Source: Apricaphanius iberus (taxonomy: Eukaryota; Chordata; Actinopteri; Cyprinodontiformes; Aphaniidae). Taken from it: a DNA stretch of 64,000 bases. Below, piece after piece: positions 11,746-20,869 of this stretch. The stretch is from contig JAPXFQ010001678.1 in NCBI GenBank assembly GCA_028564705.1, positions 682,001-746,000 of the forward strand, in the 5' to 3' direction. Within the stretch, counting starts at the first letter, position 1. The number at the start of each line of letters is the position of its first letter. The position numbers and the translations under genes are program-made. Below the pieces are notes generated by a model that worked only from the letters and a program-made list of their open reading frames with translations, did not search any database and was not told where the DNA came from.

Positions 11746-12660
11746 AGATGTGGTTATATTTACAAATAATGCTGCAAATATACTGGCTGCTATGCAGCTT
11801 GATATTATTATTATTACAGCTTATAAAGGATAATAGTTGATTCATGAAATTCGCAAATTCCTTCAAGCCCCGTACTGATTAAGAACAAAATCGGTTAGAA
11901 TTGAGAATTACTTCTTAATCGAATCATCACCCCAAAAATCGAATCTAACTGAATTGTGAGATGTTGTAAGATTTACATCCCTAGCCACAAACTGCAAAAA
12001 TGAGCATAAAGAAGGAAAGAAAAGAAGCCACAAACTGTATAGAGGAAACCGCAAACATGGGCAAAAAGGTGCTTAACGCAAAATGTTATGTGTGGAGAAA
12101 ACTAATTGCACATAACTCTAAAAACACTATCTCCATGGTGGTAAAAGTCGTAGCATTAACTTTCTGTAATCATGTTTTTTTCAGCAGAGACAAGAAAGCT
12201 GGAAAGAGCTGAATAAATGAATTAATGTCATCAGTATTGATAATGTTGCTAGGCAATGTTGTGTATTTCAACAAGATCCTTTCCTGTCAAACTGTTGATT
12301 AACAGGAAATGCAGTATTTTTTAGGAAATTTGTTATTGCGATTATTTTGTACGTACATCAAATATTTTTATTTGACAGAAAATTTTTGTTTGGCTGGAAA
12401 CAAAAGATGATACATAAAACACAAAACATTTCTATAAATTTTCAAAATATACAAATACATGTGAAACTGGTGATGCTGGGTAGATTATGAAACCCACACA
12501 GGAAAGAAAAAAGATTGACATGCTGTAGGGGTGGGTGCATTACATACACTATGCATCACTACTTGCTCATGCAAAAGCATGCTTCACCTGCATTTACCAA
12601 CTTCGCTTGGTTACAATTATATTAGTCAGAATGATACTTTTTTATAGGTTAATAGGTAAA
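11746..12660. other. Intron, nothing recognised
   Basis: AT-rich. A loose internal repetition (ccacaaactg..., about 11985-12060) is present but no element ends. The 70-codon open frame at 12000-12212 is low-complexity and not convincing. Confidence 0.5.
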
Positions 12661-12730
12661 TAGGGATGTCCCGATCTCAAGATCAGATCGGGCCGATATT
12701 TTCCCATTTTTCAGTGATCGGAGATTGGCT
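12661..12730. repeat. hAT-like terminal sequence
   Basis: tagggatgtcccgatctc followed by cgatc-rich sequence, like the ends of common fish hAT-type elements. I could not find a partner end with a matching 8-bp target duplication. Confidence 0.4.
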
Positions 12731-13049
12731 GAATTAGCTGTCAAATCGCAACGATTTTTACGAAAGTACCTCGTACGCTAAAAAAAACAAAACAAAAAAA
12801 CAATTTCCACCCAATTAAATTGGGTTGATTTAGCAATATTTAATTTTTTTGAGTGAACTAAAATGATTTTTTTTAGATTCATTTTGCAATAATTAATTTT
12901 GTTGAGTAAAATAAATGTAAACATGTTGGGTCAACTTAATACATTCAGGTTGGTGTAAGTAACATCTTCATTTCCAGTTTTAACTAAAAATTATTACAAT
13001 GGTTTCAGTAATACAATTCCTTCACTTTTTCATGAAAAAAGGGAATCGG

Positions 13050-13185
13050 TAGTTAGTTATAAAATAATAATAATAATAATACATTTTATTTGGGGCGCCT
13101 TTCATGGCACTCAAGGACACCTTACAGCAACAAACAATAACAACAACAGATAAAATAATAAAATACTAGATCACTTAAAAGGAAC
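13050..13185. repeat. (taa)n and LINE-tail-like repeat
   Basis: aataataataataat followed by ttttatttggggcgcctttca and caaggacaccttaca, a variant of the widespread fish LINE 3' tail. Confidence 0.45.
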
Positions 13186-13503
13186 CCCGGCTACAAATAC
13201 TTGTAGTTCTTAAAAGATAGATGTTTGTATCAGTTATAATAAAATGGTATAAAAAAACCTTCTTGATGTCTTAGTTTTATTTTTAAATTTGTAAAACTAG
13301 TTTAACTCGTAGGTCCCCATTGTTGTCTGCGTCACAATACACTCTGAGTAGTGACGTCATATGGTTGCACAGTGGTTGCAATCGGAACCGGGTCACCAAT
13401 AGGTAGCCTCTAAACCAATCATTGTAATGTAATGTAATTAAACTCAATGTGGAGGTAAAAAAGGCTGGTGTGCACATCATATATTTTTGTAATGATGCTT
13501 AAA

Positions 13504-13761
13504 CTACTGAAAACGTGAGAACTGCTGTCTTTGAAAAATCTGTGTTCTGGGCAGTCTGTCTTGTGGAGCCTTGAGATGAGTTTGAGTCGCTCTCGTGTCC
13601 ATGTCCTGGTTGGAATCTGACGTAAAGGAGAGAACATCTGCCACCATAGCCTTCATGTATCTATAGTCCTTCTGAACAGCCCCTGGTCTTGCCCTGTATC
13701 TCTTGTGGACTTTGCTCCAGGAGATTTTGAACTTGGGTTCACCAACACTCTCCCCATCTTG
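13504..13761 (-). pseudogene. THAP transposase, terminal exon
   Basis: Minus-strand exon with acceptor ...gctgtttag and 85 codons to a TAG stop at 13504-13506. It begins QDGESVGEPKFKISWSKVHK, continues RPGAVQKDYRYMKAMVADVL and ends FSRFQ. I recall the same plan (KFK..SK....W..KP...KDY......VL, then a short tail ending SRF) at the C-termini of fish THAP/Kolobok-type transposases. Its phase (0) fits the donor of the 16977-17096 exon, 3.2 kb upstream, with the Tc1 element sitting between them. Confidence 0.5.
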
Positions 13762-14171
13762 CTAAACAGCCTGTTCAAAAACAGAAACATGGAAATTGGT
13801 TAAAAAGTTTTATATAGGGGCATTATGACATTTGTTGTGGCATTTTGCCCTTGATCTTAGTTTTAGTTGTATAGTTTAATACACTGCAAATTGCTTGGAT
13901 TTAAGATTTATCTAGGCAAATTATCATCTCCATCTTGTTTTGAGCATCACAAGATAGAGTGGGGCAAAAAAGTATTTAGTCAGCCACCGATTGTGCAAGT
14001 TCTCCCACTTAAAACGCTGACAGAGGTCAGTAATTTTCATTATAGTTACTTTTCAACTGTGAGAGACAGAATGTGAAAGAAAATCCAGGAATTCACATTG
14101 TAGGATTTTTAAAGAATTTATTTGTAAATTATGGTGGAAAATAAGTATTTGGTCAATAACAAAAATTCAAC

Positions 14172-15167
14172 TCAATACTTTGTAATATAACCTTTGTTGG
14201 CAAAAAAAGAGGTCAAACGATTACTATAGGTCTTTACCAGGTTTGCACACACAGTAGCTGGTATTTTGGCCCATTCCTCCATGCAGATCTTCTCGAGAGC
14301 AGTGATGTTTTGGGGCTGTCGCCTAGCAACACAGACTTTCAACTCCCTCCACAGATTTTCTATGGGTTTGAGGTCTGGAGACTGGCTAGGCCACTCCAGG
14401 ACTTTCAAATGCTTCTTACGGAGCCACTCCTTCGTTGCCCGGGCGGTGTGTTTGGGATCATTGTCATGTTGGAAGACCCAGCCACGTTTCATCTTCAAAG
14501 CTCTCACTGATGGAAGGAGGTTTTGGCTCAAAATCTCACGATACATGGCCCCATTCATTCTTTCCTTAACACGGATCAGTCGTCCTGTCCCCTTAGCAGA
14601 AAAACAGCCCCAAAGCATGATGTTTCCACCCCCATGCTTCACAGTAGGTATGGTGTTCTTGGGATGCAACTCAGTATTCTTCTTCCTCCAAACACGACGA
14701 GTTGAGTTTATACCAAAAAGTTCTACTTTGGTTTCATCTGACCACATGACATTCTCCCAATCCTCTGCTGTATCATCCATGTGCTCTCTGGCAAACTTCA
14801 GACGGGCCTGGACATGCACTGGCTTAAGCAGGGGGACACGTCTGGCACTGCAGGATTTGATTCCATGTCGTTGTAGTGTGTTACTGATGGTAACCTTTGT
14901 TACTTTGGTCCCAGCTCTCTGCAGGTCATTCACCAGGTCCTCCCGTGTGGTTCTGGGATTTTTGCTCACCGTTCTCATGATCATTTTGACCCCACGGGAT
15001 GAGATCTTGCGTGGAGCCCCAGATCGAGGGAGATTATCAGTGGTCTTGTATGTCTTCCATTTTCTGATAATTGCTCCCACAGTTGATTTTTTCACACCGA
15101 GCTGCTTGCCTATTGTAGATTCACTCTTCCCAGTCAGGTGCAGGTCTACAATTCTTTTCCTGGTGTC
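14172..15167 (-). pseudogene. Tc1 transposase, main part
   Basis: The DDE transposase of the Tc1 element, open without a stop from the PLE junction to TGA at 14172-14174. It shows the bipartite HTH DNA-binding domain ([40 protein letters not shown]) and the catalytic triad: Asp in [14 protein letters not shown], Asp in [12 protein letters not shown], and Glu in [15 protein letters not shown] (DD34E spacing by eye). The N-terminal first 14 codons lie at 15893-15933, beyond the PLE. No other lesion is visible, so this element was probably young and potentially active when the PLE landed in it. Confidence 0.9.
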
Positions 15168-15249
15168 AGCCTGTGAATATTCTCATTCATCCAGGTCATG
15201 GTTATCTCAAGGAAATTTCAATCAAACGCAACTGGACTTGGTAATTTGT

Positions 15250-15330
15250 CTTGGAAGACGTTTCACCTCTTATCCAAGAGGCTTCATCAGTTCATGCTCG
15301 CCGCTGACCAGGCTGAGACTGGTCCAACTA
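15250..15330 (-). ncRNA. Hammerhead-ribozyme-like motif of the PLE
   Basis: On the minus strand: CTGATGA core, then a 7-bp helix II (gcctctt/aagaggt with ggat loop), then GAAAC directly followed by GTC, the expected cleavage triplet. GAA before the core can pair with TTC after GTC as helix I. Helix III is reduced to the self-complementary acgt, as might suit a dimeric hammerhead. PLEs are known to carry hammerheads near their ends. Upstream, ggaccag...ctggtc forms an extra hairpin. Cleavage is not shown by sequence alone. Confidence 0.7.
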
Positions 15331-15514
15331 AATGGTGTGGAGACTCAGCTATTTAACCTCTTGAACAAGAATCATTATGTCATTGGATCCTTTGTGCTCC
15401 ATGTCTTAACGACGGTCGTTGGCGTGCCGCCTATTGGTGGAGGTTAGGTTTCGGCTTCATTAGTGCCCTATTGTGTTATAACGACAGTCATTGGAGTCAC
15501 AGTTGTTTCTGTTA

Positions 15515-15892
15515 TTAGAGGCTAATTTGTTTGAGTTTCCTAGGGAGGGATGAAAGGGCAGCATTGTAAATTGGAGATAGGTGATGTCTCAGGCCTCCTC
15601 CTCTGTTTAGCGATGGTTTCTCTACTTTTACATAGATGGCTTCTTTTACTCCTCTTTCAAACATTCTGTCCTCTCTGTCTAATATCTGGACATTGCTGTC
15701 CTCAAAGGAGTGGGCTTTCTCCTTGAGATGTAAATGAACAGCAGAGTCCATGCCTGAGGAGTTAGCTCTCCTGTGTTGGGCCATGCGTTTGTACAGTGGC
15801 TGTTTGGTTTCACCAATGTAGAGGTCCTTGCATTCTTCATTGCATTGAATTGCATACACCAGGTTGCTTTTGTGTGTGTGTGGTGTTCTGTC
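15515..15892 (-). pseudogene. PLE GIY-YIG endonuclease fragment
   Basis: Minus-strand frame opening at the truncation point and ending at 15515. Key motifs are LVYAIQCNEECKDLYIGETK (GIY-YIG core: YAI...YIG), RMAQHRRANSSGMDSAVHLH, EDSNVQILDREDRMFERGVK and EAIYVKVEKPSLNRGGGLRH. This is the C-terminal GIY-YIG nuclease of Penelope/Neptune/Poseidon-type retroelements, which follows the reverse transcriptase; the RT itself is lost by 5' truncation. The surviving part has no stop or frameshift. Confidence 0.85.
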
Positions 15893-15933
15893 CTTTTCCT
15901 GGTGTCCTTTGAAAGCTCTTTGGTCTTGGCCAT
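15893..15933 (-). pseudogene. Tc1 transposase, first 13 codons
   Basis: ATG at 15933-15931 opens MAKTKELSKDTRK, the usual Tc1 transposase N-terminus, and is cut by the PLE. The last 14 nt are the target duplication shared with 15154-15167. Confidence 0.9.
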
Positions 15934-16298
15934 AGTGGAGTTTGGAGTCTGACTGTTTGAGGCTGTGGACAGGTGTCTTTTATACAGATAACGAGTTCAC
16001 ACAGGTGCCATTAATACAGGTAACAAGTGGAGGACAGAAGAGCTTCTTAAAGAAGAAGTTACAGGTCTGTGAGAGCCAGAGATCTTCCTTGTTTGAAGTG
16101 ACCAAATACTTATTTTCCACCATAATTTACAAATAAATTCTTTAAAAATCCTACAATGTGAATTCCTGGATTTTTTCTTCAAATTCTGTCTCTCACAGTT
16201 GAAGTGTACCTATGATGAAAATTACTGACCTCTATCATTATTTTAAGTGGGAGAACTTGCACAATCGGTGGCTGACTAAATACTTTTTTGCCCCACTG

Positions 16299-16976
16299 TA
16301 GCTTCCAGTTTCATGTTTTAGATGATTAGGCTTGTTTCAAGTAAATGTTACTTTTCTTTCGTATTTAGTCTATATGTCTAAAATTTAACTATTTTACATT
16401 CATTTCAAGCAAAAATAGTTTTCAGATTCTATTTAAAAGAACAATCTTTCTCAAAATAAGAAACATTCCCTTATTTTGAGCTTTCATTTGTTTAGCTTCA
16501 TCCAATACCAATACAGTACATAAGAACGGTATCGGCCCCGATACGAATATCGGTGCATCTCTACTGAAAACAGCTATCTTCCCATACAAGTATCATTGTA
16601 TTTTTGCTAAACTGCAACACCTGTCCCTGGAGGGGCCTTTGTAAAGTAAAAATAAAAGAATAAAAATTGAGAGACAAAGGGACAGAAACTTCTTAAAGGA
16701 CAGATGAAAAAGATGAAGTACAATAAAACACATATTGTAACATAATCACAGAAAACTAAACGAGACTACCGGGATGTGTCCCTATCACATTAAAACTTAA
16801 CAAATATATTTAAAATGTAATGCAATCAGTGTGAATCCATCACTTTACAATCTATTTGCTGAAGTAAATAGATTGTACTGCCCTTACTCAATATTTTATA
16901 ATATTAAAAATATATTTTATATATTAAATATATATTAAAAAAATGCCAAAAAAAGATATAATAATAGTTCACCCAC
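16299..16976. other. Intron of THAP element with hAT-like end
   Basis: Between Tc1 and the 40-codon exon. The stretch 16500-16563 (gtatcggccccgatac... ending atcggtgcatctcta) looks like a hAT-type terminus without a clear partner; the rest is AT-rich, including an atatatt tract near 16900. Confidence 0.45.
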
Positions 16977-17096
16977 CTCGTCCCTGTTTACATTCTTGTT
17001 ATGATCCAGAGCAGCAAGCATAGAGGCATGGATCATCACATCATATCCAAAATGTGTTCTCTTTGGAAGGTATTTGAGGTACATGGAGTGGTATAC
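16977..17096 (-). pseudogene. THAP transposase, 40-codon exon
   Basis: Minus-strand exon bounded by a gtttcag acceptor and a gtgggt donor, phase 0 at both ends. It encodes VYHSMYLKYLPKRTHFGYDV and MIHASMLAALDHNKNVNRDE. This pattern (Y-H..YLKY.PKR.HF.Y.....ARTQLAALDHN in relatives) follows the DDE core of fish THAP/Kolobok-like transposases. No lesion is seen in the exon itself. Confidence 0.6.
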
Positions 17097-17202
17097 CTGA
17101 AACAAAACAAAAAAAATTGATAAAAGTCACATTCTGCATTAAAAATACTTCCACATTTTATTAATGTGAAACGTATTGCAACATTTCTGTAGTTGAACAT
17201 AC

Positions 17203-17690
17203 CTCTAATGATGTGTGAATGCACTTTGTTAGATGCCCCAGATCTTTCAAAAGCTGCTTGTCTTTAACCGTCTTCACAAGTGCATGGTGGCCTTCAGATC
17301 CTGGCAGTAACCATAGCTTTCTTCTCTGGCTTGTCTCGTCAAGGGGCTCGTGAGCACAGCGGTGATAGTAACTGTTCCCTGGCCAGTCGTGTCTGTTGGT
17401 AACATGGTATATCACTGACAGCCACTTCTCTTTCAAAACATCAGGATCAACCCCACAGGTTTGTACACTCCACCAGAAATGGTTTATGATGGATGGGATC
17501 CACTTTCCTAGGCCTTCACATTCCCTTCTTTTAGCTACAGCAGCCAACTTTTTGGACACTCCCTTTGCTACATGCCAGGGATGAAATTCATGTTTTTTTT
17601 CTGGATTTGAGACCCTAATTTCTTTCACAATTTGTGGATGTCTGTCTGTGGAAATTGCTGACACCTTCATTCCATTTCCTTCGATGGTTG
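17203..17690 (-). pseudogene. THAP transposase, DDE-like core exon
   Basis: Minus-strand frame: GMKVSAISTDRHPQIVKEI, HEFHPWHVAKGVSKKL, RECEGLGKWIPSIINHFWWS, EKWLSVIYHVTNRHDWPGNS and LLKDLGHLTKCIHTSLE, then donor gtatgt. TDRH and the WH block match the core of Kolobok-like transposases. In relatives I recall, the WH block reads F-D-x-W-H; here the Asp position is His, which would remove a catalytic acid. Its upstream neighbour ends in a different frame near 17680, and the segment carrying the first catalytic Asp is absent, so an internal deletion is likely. Confidence 0.6.
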
Positions 17691-18587
17691 TAAGAGCTCT
17701 AATATCAACTGTGATCCTTCATTTTGTAGCTCTTTCACATCTTCTGGAGCAATCAGGGAACCACACTTTAAACAATGCTGAAGAAGTTGTTTTAACTGCT
17801 CCTCAAAAACGAGAAAAACTCTGTCTTCTTTATTTAAAGTTGAAGTATGTGATCCCTGTGAGCTTTGAGAAGGTTCTGATGAACTTAAACTGAATTCAGG
17901 ATCAGGGTTTATATGCAGTGGCTTACTGTCCTCGCTATTTTCATCATCTGAGGAGAACAGATCCAGTAACCTAGTGTCATCCTCTTCTTGTCGATCTAAC
18001 TCAGATGTTTCTGTGTAACCATGGACCAACGTAACAACTTGCTGCACATCAGCTGGCCACTGTGCCGCTGTATCTGACGTATCTGAATCTGTCTGAGTGG
18101 CAGCATCGGTCAAATTTGGAGAACACTGTATACCTACACTTACTGAATGCTTTACTGACTGAATAGGTGAATTATCAGATTCATTTGTGACAGAAGCGGC
18201 AACTGGAGGACCGGGTTGTCTGCTCAGGAGAGCGTCCAGCGTCTCTTGTCTTTGGTGCTTTTCACCGCGCTTTTCACTTTCTCTCCGCGGGCGCTTTGGC
18301 TCTTTGTGTGGGAAAATGGTTGGAAAAGCAGTTACCTTCAGTCTTCACTTATACCCAGCTGCTCCGGTGAGATGGTTCAGTAGCTGTGGTCGACTAAAAG
18401 CCTCAAATGAATCAGGAGAAAAATGTCGGTCACACAGCCGCGGATCTTTGGGAAGTTCTGTCGGTCCACAAGCATCTTCCCACTGCTTTCTCCTCTTCTT
18501 GTCCGTAGGAAAGCAGTGCAAGCTCACGTCACTCCCCTTGTTGCCTTTTGACTGGAAGTTGCATCCAAAAGCAGCGCAATGTGGCAT
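17667..18587 (-). pseudogene. THAP-domain exon with linker, one stop
   Basis: ATG at 18587-18585 starts MPHCAAFGCNFQSKGNKGSD, then LHCFPTDKKRRKQWEDAC, RLCDRHFSPDSFE and RPQLLNHLTGAAGYK: a complete THAP C2CH zinc-finger domain (Cys4, Cys9, Cys-x2-His, plus the AVPTIF-like tail). A TGA at 18345-18347 interrupts the frame, probably a CGA-to-TGA change, and the same frame then stays open to 17667 through a Ser/Asp/Glu-rich linker and a CLKCGSLIAPEDV segment. The coding region is richer in CpG than its surroundings. It is too damaged to be a host gene. Confidence 0.8.
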
Positions 18588-18738
18588 TTTGCTTAATAAT
18601 TACTTCTGTCAGCACGTAAACAAACACTAGCGTCAATATCTTTTTTACCAAGTGCAACCAATTTACGTAATCGCCCCCAGAGTGCATTGCGTGTGGAAAA
18701 CATGGCGTCCTACGTAGGTCAAAATATGTACTAAATAT

Positions 18739-19292
18739 TATGGATGCACCGATCTGACTTTTTCAGTCCCGATACCGATACCGATGGCTGGATTTTGTGT
18801 AGCAGAATTCTGAACCAATTGGAGTTTATGGATGTACTTGTGGGGAAGACCAAAGAGAAGGGAGTTGCAATAGTCCAGCGTAGATGTGATCGTGTGGCCT
18901 AGGATAGCAATGGAGTTGGGAGTGAGGGATGGGCGGAGACGGTTGATGTTGCGTAGATGGTAATATACTGACCGAGTAATGTTATTGATGTGGCTTTGGA
19001 ATGAGAGAGTACCAACAAGGACGACACCCAAACTCTCAACTTGTGGGGAGGGGCAAACAAAGGAGTTATCAATGGGGATGGTGAAACTTGGAATTTTAGT
19101 GAGAGTGGACTTGGAGCCAGTGAGGAGAACCTCTGTTTTATCACTGTTGAGTTTCAGAAAATTGGAAGAGAACCAGGTTTTAATTTCTTGTAAACAGAAA
19201 CATAGGAAGGAGGGCAGGAATGTGGAGATGGGTTTTGAAGAGAGGTGTATATATATATATATATAAAGGCATAGAAACTCACCTTCTGGCAT
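18739..19292 (-). mobile_element. hAT-like end and L2-type RT fragment
   Basis: 18739-18795 (tatggatgcaccgatctgac) resembles a hAT terminus. From about 19215 to 18795 the minus strand encodes [40 protein letters not shown] and [20 protein letters not shown], the post-YADD part of an L2-clade ORF2 from a different subfamily than the copies at 5-11 kb. Truncated at both ends. Confidence 0.7.
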
Positions 19293-20682
19293 TCACACAC
19301 AACAATAAACTAAAATTAACAGACAAAAATTCCTCTCGTTCCTGCAGCAATGAGGAGGAAAAAAGGCAGCCTCTGAACAGCACCTGTTCCACTTTCAAAT
19401 AGCGTTGGGATATCTATGCTGAGTTCAGGAGCGTACAATATTTAAGCTCATAGTTAAAACACCAATAATAATATTGCAATGTGGGATTTCTTTATAAATA
19501 AAGACTTTATATTAAAGCAAAACATGCATTGGAGACTAGAATAGAACTTTGTGGCACCTCATGTGGCATTCTTGAAAGTATTGCACAAAAGTAGTTCTAT
19601 CCACCTCATCTCATCCCGATTAATAAAAAAGTAGAATAAATTATTTAGCATATTTTTAGCTGCAAGGTGTTATGAATTGGAAATAAAATTTATGAAGAGA
19701 AAAATATATTGTGATTTATGATGAAAATGAGCTTCACCAAATGTCTTCCTGACTGTATTGATCTTCTTTTATAGACAGAGGTGCCTTAGGCTCTCTGATT
19801 GTATGCGATGCGAAATGGGCAAGTGCAAGAGAGGGTTTGATATAACTTTGTCCCTGACAGACGCACTCTTTTTTGTTAAATTGCTGTAAGCAGGATGAGG
19901 AAAACGGGGTTGATGTCCTTCCTTCATTTGTATTTAGCTTGGAGTTTAAAAGTCAGTAAACCCACAGATATGTTCATCTCACTCCGTTACATAGAAATTA
20001 TGTTTTACCAAATGAGCATCTGTAGAGGGGAGTTCATGATTTCTTAAATTTCAGAAAAACTTGTGTTGAATGGAGCGAACTATAGAATAAATGTTTGCAA
20101 AAGGCAAAGTATCTGTTTACAGGTTGGTCTAGGGTTAGGCAATATGGCAAAATTTTTATATCCCGATATAGCTCAGTTTATATCCTGATAACGATATACT
20201 TCATAACATTGCAATTTTTTTCTCAATGTATTTCATGAATATAAAAATTTACAACGTGGAAATGCAATTTTAAATGATAGATGACAATAACACCAACCCG
20301 ACTCATCATGTTGTGATCTCCTTCCATGTTATCAGTGATCTTTAAGGAGAGCGGCTCAGCTCTAACTTCTTCCTTTGATTTAAACACATTATTTGAAATG
20401 CATCCAAATTTTGCCGCAATACCTGCTGTCACTCATTTTTTAAAGTTTACAGCACATTTTGGCCGTAGCATTTTTTTTTCTCTCTTCATGCACCCTCTCG
20501 TTTTAATTTTTTTCACTACCTGCATGTCTCATATGTAAAAGAGGGGTGTTACGTTGTTCCCCCCTCCAGATGTGTTCGAACTCCACCCCCACGCGAGGCG
20601 GCTGCTGATGCTCGTAAATGTTAAACAGATGGATCATGTTAGGTATAGGCGCTGGTTCCTGAATAGTAGGATTAAAAAAATT
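19293..20682. other. Intron with hAT-like fragment
   Basis: Mostly unrecognised AT-rich DNA. A sequence starting tagggttaggcaatatgg at 20130 with cccgatata resembles another hAT MITE end; no partner end is apparent before 20683. Confidence 0.4.
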
Positions 20683-20692
20683 GTCAAGTTAT

Positions 20693-20858
20693 GTTAGTTG
20701 GACCAGTCCCAGCCTGGTCAGCGGCGAGCATGAACTGATAAAGCCTCTTGGATAAGAGGTGACACGTCTTCCAAGACAAATTACCAGTCCAGTTGCGTTG
20801 GATTGAAATTTCCTTGAGATAACCATGACCTGGATGAATGAGAATATTCACAGGCTTA
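20693..20858 (+). mobile_element. 166-bp PLE copy with mutated hammerhead motif
   Basis: Direct repeats gtcaagttat at 20683-20692 and 20859-20868 flank a copy of the PLE 3' end in plus orientation. It starts just before the ribozyme region (ggaccag...ctggtc hairpin) and ends gagaatattcacaggctta as in the 15-kb copy. The hammerhead core is damaged: CTGATAA for CTGATGA and GACAC for GAAAC. The helix II sequence gcctcttggataagaggt is retained. Confidence 0.85.
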
Positions 20859-20869
20859 GTCAAGTTATA

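Larger units (their letters stand above)
15168..15892 (-). mobile_element. 5'-truncated Penelope-like element
   Basis: Flanked by a perfect 14-bp direct repeat, cttttcctggtgtc, at 15154-15167 and 15893-15906. It encodes only the end of a PLE protein and the 3' UTR. The 3' UTR carries a hammerhead-like motif and ends gatgaatgagaatattcaca plus ggct, the same end as the second copy at 20693-20858. Being inside the Tc1 gene, it is younger than the Tc1 insertion. Confidence 0.85.
13957..16298 (-). mobile_element. Tc1 transposon split by a Penelope-like element
   Basis: Complete Tc1 element with long inverted repeats of about 200 bp (13957-14157 and 16099-16298) ending ggggcaaaaaagtatttag and its complement, flanked by TA (13955-13956 and 16299-16300). 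The single gene is on the minus strand. The 725-bp PLE at 15168-15892 interrupts its fourteenth codon; without that insertion the reading frame would have the canonical Tc1 length of about 340 codons. It lies in an intron of the THAP transposon. Confidence 0.93.
13306..18718 (-). mobile_element. Kolobok-like THAP DNA transposon, decayed
   Basis: Imperfect inverted ends bracket the element. The left end, cgtaggtccccattgttg through cactctgag to ggttgcac (about 13308-13375), corresponds to the reverse of the right end, cgtaggacgccatgtttt through cactctggg to ggttgcac (about 18718-18650). The flanks are ttaa on the left and tcaa on the right, close to the TTAA target of Kolobok elements. Inside lies a spliced minus-strand gene: THAP domain, linker, DDE-type core, a 40-codon exon and a terminal exon. 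A Tc1 element occupies the last intron. The superfamily is inferred from THAP plus the D..H-type core and TTAA-like flanks. Confidence 0.6.

Noticed and set aside
14266..15447. 393-codon open frame on the plus strand
   Set aside because: Exact antisense shadow of the Tc1 transposase continuing into the PLE.
12661..16563. A single hAT element joining the ends at 12661 and 16563
   Set aside because: The 8-bp flanks do not match, and the span would include the THAP terminal exon and Tc1; more likely two unrelated termini.
18187..18630. 147-codon plus-strand open frame
   Set aside because: Antisense of the THAP exon; the minus strand has the conserved Cys/His pattern.
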